From Chitinibacter fontanus (GTDB lineage Bacteria > Pseudomonadota > Gammaproteobacteria > Burkholderiales > Chitinibacteraceae): DNA of 64,000 nucleotides. The stretch covers positions 3,065,665 to 3,129,664 of the forward strand of contig NZ_CP058952.1 of assembly GCF_013423785.1 (NCBI RefSeq). Direction: 5' to 3'. Both the position numbers and the translations under genes were made by a program. The notes under the pieces were generated by a model. That model had not been told where the DNA came from. It worked only from the letters and a program-made list of their open reading frames with translations, and did no database searches. Below, piece after piece: positions 28,469-38,800 of this stretch; position 1 is the first letter of the stretch, and every line of letters begins with the position of its first letter.

Positions 28469-29800
28469 ATGACGAGTGCTAATCACCCTTTTGCTGATTT
28501 GTCTAAAGCTTCAGTCGCTCAGCTTGATTTGCTGCTAAATCAACATGGGCGCAGTCAATTATTACGCAGAACCTTATGGTTGATTGTGCTGTTGGTTCTG
28601 ATCTTTATCGTATGGGCTGTGACGGCGCAGATCAATGAGTTGGCACGTGCTCGTGGAGAAATTCAGCCTAGCGGCTATGTGCAATTGTTACAGAGCCAAA
28701 CTGGTGGGGCTATTGATAAACTACTTGTAAAAGAAGGAGATAGTGTCAAGGCAGGGCAAATTGTTGCGCAGTTTCAAGCCAGTGATTTGCTAAAGCGTAA
28801 AACGCAAAACACCATCAAGCTCAATGCGCTAGCGATAGATCGCGAAAGGATGTTGGCCATTTTAGAAAATCGGCAGCCTGATTTTTCAGCTTATCTTACG
28901 CAATATCCACGTTTGGTCGCGCAAGCGCAAAGTAGTTACCGTGAACAGATCGCAACCAGAGATGCAGCAATGAACTCAAAGCGGAGCGAAGGTGGTCAGC
29001 AAGCATTATTACTTGAAGGTGCCGTGCGTGATCGCAAATTAATTGAAAGCCAAATCGCTGAAGCAAAAGAGCGGGTTCGTCGCTTGGAAGAAGGGGTGCA
29101 AAAAGGAGTGGTAACCCAGCTAACCTTGAGTGAGGCGCGTCAGCAAGTGACATCTTTGCAAGAGCGCTTATCCGACGTTAGCGCCAGAGCGGGTGGTCTC
29201 AATAGCACTATGGGTGGTGTAGGTGCTGATGTACTGCGCTTAAAGTCTGATTTCAATCAGCAGCTTAGTTTGGAATTAAGTAAAGTTACCGAGCAATATC
29301 GTGAAATCGAGGCCGAAATAAAAGCCCTAGAAGAAAATCAAAATAGCGTCGTAATTCGTAGCCCTGTGGATGGGATTGTCACCAATTTACCGCAAACCCA
29401 GCTAGGCTCGGTTTTGCAACCCGGTGGCGTGGTGGCTGAAGTAGTGCCAACAGGGCAAGGTGTATTTATGGAGGCTGCAGTGGCGCCGAAAGACATTGGT
29501 TTTGTCAAAGTAGGGCAGGCGGTAACGGTCAAAGTCGATAGTTTTGACTCGGCCCGTTTTGGCGCAATCAAGGGTACCGTCAAACGCGTTTCTCCCACCT
29601 CTACGAAGGCACCACAGAATGGCGCGCCGTTTTACAAAGTTGAGATCGCTCTGGCCACGCCTTATGTAGGCAGCCCCGCACATCAATTAGTGCCGGGGAT
29701 GACTGCAGAGGCAGATATTGCTACCGGGCGTAAATCAGTGATGCAATTCTTACTCAAGCCAGTATTTACCGCGGCAGATACGGCGTTCCACGAACGCTAG
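28469..29800 (+). CDS. HlyD-family membrane fusion protein
   Basis: The 443-residue adaptor has a short cytoplasmic N-terminus and one membrane helix (LWLIVLLVLIFIVWAV, about 35-50). Then follow a split lipoyl half (GGAIDKLLVKEGDSVKAGQI), a long coiled coil (about 120-290) and the returning lipoyl and beta-barrel part (VIRSPVDGIVTNLPQ). This is the HlyD/LapC architecture that links the inner-membrane ABC pump to the TolC channel. The ATG at 28469 is chosen because it follows an AAGG site and lies after the stop of the ABC gene; the frame is also open upstream. Confidence 0.93.
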   Translation: MTSANHPFADLSKASVAQLDLLLNQHGRSQLLRRTLWLIVLLVLIFIVWAVTAQINELARARGEIQPSGYVQLLQSQTGGAIDKLLVKEGDSVKAGQIVAQFQASDLLKRKTQNTIKLNALAIDRERMLAILENRQPDFSAYLTQYPRLVAQAQSSYREQIATRDAAMNSKRSEGGQQALLLEGAVRDRKLIESQIAEAKERVRRLEEGVQKGVVTQLTLSEARQQVTSLQERLSDVSARAGGLNSTMGGVGADVLRLKSDFNQQLSLELSKVTEQYREIEAEIKALEENQNSVVIRSPVDGIVTNLPQTQLGSVLQPGGVVAEVVPTGQGVFMEAAVAPKDIGFVKVGQAVTVKVDSFDSARFGAIKGTVKRVSPTSTKAPQNGAPFYKVEIALATPYVGSPAHQLVPGMTAEADIATGRKSVMQFLLKPVFTAADTAFHER

Positions 29801-29838
29801 TCACGCAGTGTTGCTTGAGAGTTTGGAGAGTACGGTAA

Positions 29839-32800
29839 ATGAAACACCATGCAAACACGCCGCCAGCAACCACCGCAGAAGAACTTGCCGCAAAACTCAA
29901 ATCGCTAGAACTCCCGTTGGGTAGCCACGAGGTGGTTAGGCAAGGCGATGAAATGGCAGCTGTCGCTTGGGATATCCAAGAAGGTGCTAGTTCGCGTGGC
30001 CCAACTGCTGTGGCCAATGACTCCAAATTTAAATCTCAGCAAATACCGCAGTCTGATGTCACTGAGTCAAAGCCGGGTTCACTTCAGGCTAGTGCTGGGG
30101 CTCAGCCTGTCTCGGTTGATGCGCATAGCGCTCATGCTCCAATATTGGCGATTAGCGGACAGATTCCACGTTACACAGATCAGGGCAGCGAAAATAATTT
30201 TCACCAGCCTAGTGTGTTGCCGGGATTAAATGGCCACGGTGTTTTTTCGATTAATGTTGATGGGCATTGGCACTATCAGCTCGATGCCAACCAGAGTGCA
30301 ATTACTCAGTTAGTACCGGGCAAAGCCATCAATGATTATGTGCATGTCGTGGGGGGGGATGGAAGTACGCACTCGATTGCGGTGAGTACCACGGCAAGCA
30401 ATTCGACGCCACTGCTGCAAGCACAAATTCAAACAGTTAGCGAAGATGGCCAGCTACTTCTGGGTAAGTTGGATGCCGCAGACCCCGATGCGGGCGAAGT
30501 TCTGAGCTTTAGCACCACTCATCTTGTTGTCGGGTTTTCACTGAATGCTGATGGCAGTTATCGATTTGATCCAAGTCACGTCAGCTATCAGCATCTCGCT
30601 GCAGGTCAAACGCTTGATGTGCTTATCCCAATTACGGTGACTGATAGCGCGGGCGCTACTAATACCCAGAATTTACTGATTATCGTCACCGGCACCAATG
30701 ATGCCGCCATCATCGGTGGTGTGGATACCGGCAGCATCACGGAAGATCAGGCGGTCAATGCGACCGGTCAATTGAACGCACAGGGCCAACTCACGCTCAG
30801 TGATGTTGATCACGGAGAAGCCCACTTCGTTGCCCAAACCAATACCCCCGGCACCTATGGCGTCTTTACCCTTGATGAACATGGTGCATGGACGTATACC
30901 GCAGATAACCATCAAGATGCAATTCAACACCTTAAAGCCAGCGACACCCTCACTGATCAACTGACGATCGACAGTGCCGATGGCACCACGCACACCATTA
31001 CGGTTGAGATCGTCGGCAGCAATGACGCGCCCGTACTCCAAGCGCAAACCCACGCCGTCACCGAAGACGGTGCGCAACTGACGGGTCAAATGATCGCCAC
31101 CGATGTCGACACTGGCGACACCCAGGCCTTCAGCATCGCCCAGCCTGTCGCCGGCTTCACGCTCAACACCGATGGCAGCTACCGCTTCGACCCGAGCAAC
31201 GCCGCCTACCAGCATCTGGCCGCCGGCCAGACCCAAGACGTCGTCATCCCGATCACCGTCACCGACAGCGCGGGCGCGACCAGCACTCAGCACCTCACGC
31301 TCACCGTCACCGGCACCAATGATGCCGCCATCATCGGTGGCGTTGATACGGGTGTTGTCAAAGAAGATGTCACTCAAAATGTGAGCGGCAAGCTCACGAT
31401 CACGGATGTTGATGATCATGAAGCGGTCTTTGATCTGACACAGAGCGTCCAAACAGACGTCTATGGCCACTTTACCGCCGCCGCCGATGGATCGTGGCAC
31501 TATGTGCTCAATAACAATGCACCGAATGTGCAGGGGCAAAAAGAAGGCGAAATGAGCGTCGACTGGTTGCAGATGCGCAGTAGCGATGGCGCTTTGCATA
31601 CGATCATGGTGACGATTGAAGGCAGCAACGACGCCCCCGTACTCCAAGCACAAAGCCACGCCGTGGTTGAAGATGGCAGCAAATTACTCGGCCAATTGGT
31701 CGCCACCGATGCGGATGCGGGTGGGATCCTGACATTCAGTATGCAACAAGCGGTCGCAGGCTTTAGTCTGGCCGCCGATGGCAGCTACAGCTTTAATCCG
31801 GGCGATGCCGCCTACCAACAGCTGGCCGCAGGAGAGACACAGCTCGTCACGATCCCCGTTATCGTCACCGATGCCGAAGGTCTGACAGGACAGCAGAACA
31901 TTACCATTACCGTCACTGGCACTAATGATGCCGCCATCATTGGCGGTGTGGATACCGGCAGCATCACGGAAGATCAGGCGGTCAATGCGACCGGTCAATT
32001 GAACGCACAGGGCCAACTCACGCTCAGTGATGTTGATCACGGAGAAGCCCACTTCGTTGCCCAAACCAATACCCCCGGCACCTATGGCGTCTTTACCCTT
32101 GATGAACATGGTGCATGGACGTATACCGCAGATAACCATCAAGATGCAATTCAACACCTTAAAGCCAGCGACACCCTCACTGATCAACTGACGATCGACA
32201 GTGCCGATGGCACCACGCACACCATTACGGTTGAGATCGTCGGCAGCAATGACGCGCCCGTACTCCAAGCGCAAACCCACGCCGTCACCGAAGACGGTGC
32301 GCAACTGACGGGTCAAATGATCGCCACCGATGTCGACACTGGCGACACCCAGGCCTTCAGCATCGCCCAGCCTGTCGCCGGCTTCACGCTCAACACCGAT
32401 GGCAGCTACCGCTTCGACCCGAGCAACGCCGCCTACCAGCATCTGGCCGCCGGCCAGACCCAAGACGTCGTCATCCCGATCACCGTCACCGACAGCGCGG
32501 GCGCGACCAGCACTCAGCACCTCACGCTCACCGTCACCGGCACCAATGATGCCGCCATCATCGGTGGCGTTGATACGGGTGTTGTCAAAGAAGATGTCAC
32601 TCAAAATGTGAGCGGCAAGCTCACGATCACGGATGTTGATGATCATGAAGCGGTCTTTGATCTGACACAGAGCGTCCAAACAGACGTCTATGGCCACTTT
32701 ACCGCCGCCGCCGATGGATCGTGGCACTATGTGCTCAATAACAATGCACCGAATGTGCAGGGGCAAAAAGAAGGCGAAATGAGCGTCGACTGGTTGCAGA

Positions 32801-35800
32801 TGCGCAGTAGCGATGGCGCTTTGCATACGATCATGGTGACGATTGAAGGCAGCAACGACGCCCCCGTACTCCAAGCACAAAGCCACGCCGTGGTTGAAGA
32901 TGGCAGCAAATTACTCGGCCAATTGGTCGCCACCGATGCGGATGCGGGTGGGATCCTGACATTCAGTATGCAACAAGCGGTCGCAGGCTTTAGTCTGGCC
33001 GCCGATGGCAGCTACAGCTTTAATCCGGGCGATGCCGCCTACCAACACTTGGCCGCAGGAGAGACACAGCTCGTCACGATCCCCGTCATCGTCACCGATG
33101 CCGAAGGTCTGACAGGACAGCAGAACATTACCATTACCGTCACCGGCACCAATGATGCCGCCATCATTGGCGGTGTGGATACCGGCAGCATCACGGAAGA
33201 TCAGGCGGTCAATGCGACCGGTCAATTGAACGCACAGGGCCAACTCACGCTCAGTGATGTTGATCACGGAGAAGCCCACTTCGTTGCCCAAACCAATACC
33301 CCCGGCACCTATGGCGTCTTTACCCTTGATGAACATGGTGCATGGACGTATACCGCAGATAACCATCAAGATGCAATTCAACACCTTAAAGCCAGCGACA
33401 CCCTCACTGATCAACTGACGATCGACAGTGCCGATGGCACCACGCACACCATTACGGTTGAGATCGTCGGCAGCAATGACGCGCCCGTACTCCAAGCGCA
33501 AACCCACGCCGTCACCGAAGACGGTGCGCAACTGACGGGTCAAATGATCGCCACCGATGTCGACACTGGCGACACCCAGGCCTTCAGCATCGCCCAGCCT
33601 GTCGCCGGCTTCACGCTCAACACCGATGGCAGCTACCGCTTCGACCCGAGCAACGCCGCCTACCAGCATCTGGCCGCCGGCCAGACCCAAGACGTCGTCA
33701 TCCCGATCACCGTCACCGACAGCGCGGGCGCGACCAGTACTCAGCACCTCACGCTCACCGTCACCGGCACCAATGATGCCGCCATCATCGGTGGCGTTGA
33801 TACGGGTGTTGTCAAAGAAGATGTCACTCAAAATGTGAGCGGCAAGCTCACGATCACGGATGTTGATGATCATGAAGCGGTCTTTGATCTGACACAGAGC
33901 GTCCAAACAGACGTCTATGGCCACTTTACCGCCGCCGCCGATGGATCGTGGCACTATGTGCTCAATAACAATGCACCGAATGTGCAGGGGCAAAAAGAAG
34001 GCGAAATGAGCGTCGACTGGTTGCAGATGCGCAGTAGCGATGGCGCTTTGCATACGATCATGGTGACGATTGAAGGCAGCAACGACGCCCCCGTACTCCA
34101 AGCACAAAGCCACGCCGTGGTTGAAGATGGCAGCAAATTACTCGGCCAATTGGTCGCCACCGATGCGGATGCGGGTGGGATCCTGACATTCAGTATGAAA
34201 CAAGCGGTCGCAGGCTTTAGTCTGGCCGCCGATGGCAGCTACAGCTTTAATCCGGGCGATGCCGCCTACCAACACTTGGCCGCAGGAGAGACACAGCTCG
34301 TCACGATCCCCGTCATCGTCACCGATGCCGAAGGTCTGACAGGACAGCAGAACATTACCATTACCGTCACCGGCACCAATGATGCCGCCATCATTGGCGG
34401 TGTGGATACCGGCAGCATCACGGAAGATCAGGCGGTCAATGCGACCGGTCAATTGAACGCACAGGGCCAACTCACGCTCAGTGATGTTGATCACGGAGAA
34501 GCCCACTTCGTTGCCCAAACCAATACCCCCGGCACCTATGGCGTCTTTACCCTTGATGAACATGGTGCATGGACGTATACCGCAGATAACCATCAAGATG
34601 CAATTCAACACCTTAAAGCCAGCGACACCCTCACTGATCAACTGACGATCGACAGTGCCGATGGCACCACGCACACCATTACGGTTGAGATCGTCGGCAG
34701 CAATGACGCGCCCGTACTCCAAGCGCAAACCCACGCCGTCACCGAAGACGGTGCGCAACTGACGGGTCAAATGATCGCCACCGATGTCGACACTGGCGAC
34801 ACCCAGGCCTTCAGCATCGCCCAGCCTGTCGCCGGCTTCACGCTCAACACCGATGGCAGCTACCGCTTCGACCCGAGCAACGCCGCCTACCAGCATCTGG
34901 CCGCCGGCCAGACCCAAGACGTCGTCATCCCGATCACCGTCACCGACAGCGCGGGCGCGACCAGCACTCAGCACCTCACGCTCACCGTCACCGGCACCAA
35001 TGATGCCGCCATCATCGGTGGCGTTGATACGGGTGTTGTCAAAGAAGATGTCACTCAAAATGTGAGCGGCAAGCTCACGATCACGGATGTTGATGATCAT
35101 GAAGCGGTCTTTGATCTGACACAGAGCGTCCAAACAGACGTCTATGGCCACTTTACCGCCGCCGCCGATGGATCGTGGCACTATGTGCTCAATAACAATG
35201 CACCGAATGTGCAGGGGCAAAAAGAAGGCGAAATGAGCGTCGACTGGTTGCAGATGCGCAGTAGCGATGGCGCTTTGCATACGATCATGGTGACGATTGA
35301 AGGCAGCAACGACGCCCCCGTACTCCAAGCACAAAGCCACGCCGTGGTTGAAGATGGCAGCAAATTACTCGGCCAATTGGTCGCCACCGATGCGGATGCG
35401 GGTGGGATCCTGACATTCAGTATGCAACAAGCGGTCGCAGGCTTTAGTCTGGCCGCCGATGGCAGCTACAGCTTTAATCCGGGCGATGCCGCCTACCAAC
35501 AGCTGGCCGCAGGAGAGACACAGCTCGTCACGATCCCCGTTATCGTCACCGATGCCGAAGGTCTGACAGGACAGCAGAACATTACCATTACCGTCACTGG
35601 CACTAATGATGCCGCCATCATTGGCGGTGTTGATACGGGTCAGGTCGTTGAAGATCAGAACGTCGACTCCAAAGGTATGCTGCACGCTTCTGGGCAGTTG
35701 CAAGTGATGGATGTTGATGCAGGCGAGGCCGTCTTTGTAGTGCAAAATGCCGTGGTCACCCAGTATGGCCAGTTCAGCATTGATGCGCATGGTGTCTGGA

Positions 35801-38800
35801 CATATACGGTGGATAACAGCAAACCAGAGGTGCAAGCCCTTAAGCCGGGCGGCACGGCAGGTGAAACGGGTGATATCTCGGGTGCATTGGCGCAAGTATT
35901 GTCGCAGTCAGGCGTAGCGGGTTTCCATAGCGTAGGCGAGGCGTTGACACAGGGGCAATTGAGCGCGCTAGCGGGCGTGCTCGATCTAAGTATTCAAGGT
36001 GCCGCAATTGTGTTGAGTGGCCCGGCGGGCACGACGCCGGTAGTCTATGCCATGGATGCACAAGGCCGCGCCAATATGGGCGTTGATGAGTTACTGAGCT
36101 GGCTACATCAAGGGGCTGGGTATGAAATCCATTTGCAAGGCACGCAATCGGATGTTCAGGTGTTTGTGCATGATCGCGGGGATGAACATACCTTGCATGC
36201 TTTGCCGTTGAGTGGCGCGGCGAATCTGAGTGATCCACTGAGTCAAGCCCTGCATTTAGCTTTGCAATGGCACACACCGCCAGTGCCGGGCGAACTGCAT
36301 GAAATAGTGACCGTCAGCAGTGCTGATGGCACGCAACATCAGATCAATCTCACTATTACCGGTACCGCCGAAGATGCCGTCATCAGCGGTACGGATACCG
36401 GCAGCGTGACCGAAGATGCCAATGTTTCTGGCGGCAAGCTAGAAGCTCACGGACAGCTACAGATTACCGATGCTGACGCAGGGCAAGCAGCGTTTCAGCC
36501 TTTGCAAGATTTGGCTGGCCAGTATGGTCATCTCACGCTGGGTGCAGACGGCACTTGGAGCTATCAAGCCGATAACCAAAGTGCGGCGATACAGGCCTTG
36601 AACAAAGGCCAGTCGCTTATTGATAGCTTTATCGTGCACAGTGTCGATGGTACGGCGCACACCATTGCGGTAACACTGCAAGGTGCGGACGAAGTGCGTA
36701 CCGATCTGTTGGGGCTGGTTGAGGCGAAGCTGATCAGTGAGTATTACTACCCCGGGAAGCAGCTGGCTGCTGCCATTAGCTCGTTCAACGGCGGAGCGGT
36801 AAGCAGTCTGGAGTTGTCTTTCAGCAATGGCACCCCCAAGGTGGTGGATGCCACAGGCCATGTGCTAGAGAGCTTCACCAGCCATGATTTGTTCGGCACC
36901 CATGTACCCCTTGGCCATCTACTGGATCTGCTTAAAAGCCATCCCGGCGCACAGCTGATTCTTGACGGCTCGGTGGGAAGCAGCAGTGGCTACTATCTGA
37001 ATAACAGCGGCAATCCCTTGCAGCTCAATGCCTTTGGCTTGACTAGATACAATGTCGCTAACAATCCGCTGGGCAGTGCGCCCATTGACGGGATACCCAC
37101 GCCGCATGTGGTTGTCACCAATAGTAGCAATAGCGCCGCAGTCTTATCGGGGGCGGATAGCGGGAGTGTTCTCACGCTGGATGCCACGCATGAGCTCACC
37201 CAAGGCCATCTGACTGTGCTCGATGCCGATGGTGGCCAAGCCGCGTTTGTGGCCCAGCAACATGTGCAAGGGCAATACGGCCAATTTGATATTGAAGCGG
37301 ACGGGGAGTGGCATTACCACGCCGATAGCACGCTGGATGCGGTAAAGCATCTGGTGGCAGGGCAAGCGCTGACCGATCAATTTACCGTGCAGAGTGTTGA
37401 TGGCACTACGCATCAAATCAGTGTGCAACTGTTTGGCGCACATCAGATGGCCCAAATCAGTGGTGTCGATCAAGGGCAAGTTACCGAAGATCAGGCAACC
37501 CAATTGCAGGCTAATGGGCAGCTCACGGTAAGCGACCCCGATCCGGGTGAGGCACACTTCATTGCGCAGGCGCATGAGCAGGGCCGCTATGGCGTGTTTA
37601 CCTTAGCGGCCGATGGGCAATGGACCTACACCGCTGACAGTAGCCAAACGGCGATCCAGCAATTGAAAGCAGGTGCAAGCCTGACCGACGTATTGACCGT
37701 GCAAAGTGTGGATGGCACTACGCATGCCATTTCGGTCACCATCAACGGCAGCAATGATGCCGCAGTGATCGGTGGGGTATCAACGGGTCAGGTTTCAGAG
37801 GATGCCACTACGAGGATACAGGGTCAGTTGACGATCACTGATGCCGATCAGGGGGAAGCCGCATTCCAAGCACAGAGCAATACCCATGGCTCGTATGGTT
37901 TGCTAAGTATTGATGAGCATGGCTTGTGGAGTTATACCGTAGATAACACTAACTCCACAGTCCAGGCCTTGCGTAATGGACAAAGTTTAACCGAGCATCT
38001 TACCGTACACAGTGTTGACGGCACTGCGCATGCCATCACGGTCACCATCAATGGCAGCAATGATGCCGCAGTGATTGGTGGGGTATCCACAGGTCGGGTA
38101 GCAGAAGATGCAAACGCGAAAATACAGGGGCAGCTGACGATTAGTGACGCTGATCTGGGTGAGGCTGCCTTCCAAACACAGAGCAATACTCATGGCTTGT
38201 ATGGCTTACTAAGCCTTGATAGTCATGGCTTGTGGAGTTATACCCTTGATAATGCCAACTCGGCAGTTCAAGCATTGCGAAGTGGGCAAAGTTTAACCGA
38301 GCATCTTACCGTGCATAGCGTTGATGGCACTTCACACGATATTGTGATTAGCATTGATGGGCGTAACGACGCACCTGTACTCACAGCACAAAGCCAGACT
38401 GTTACAGAAGACGGTGCGCTACTATCTGGGAAAATGGCGGCCCATGATCCTGATGCCGGCGATGCTTTACACTTTAGCGTGAGCAACCCGGTAGCTGGGT
38501 TTACGTTGAATGCTGATGGCAGCTACACCTTTGACCCGAGTCATGCGGCGTATCAGGGATTGCATGCGGGTGAAACGCGCGACGTGGTGATCCCGATTAC
38601 GGTCACTGATAGTGCCGGGGCGCATAACGTGCAGAATCTCACCCTGCATGTACTAGGGCAAAATGATGCCGCCGTGATTGGCGGCGACGATAAAGGCACG
38701 GTGCAAATCGGTGCGCTAACTCAGGCCAGCGGTCAGTTGCAAATCAGCGATGCCGATACGGGGCAGGCGCAATTTCATGCGGGTCAATACAAGGGTGATA

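Noticed and set aside
30673..35895. Long minus-strand open frames (up to 400 codons) recurring every 1227 bp
   Set aside because: They are antisense shadows of the adhesin repeat, opened by its biased codon use; no ribosome sites and no independent conservation.
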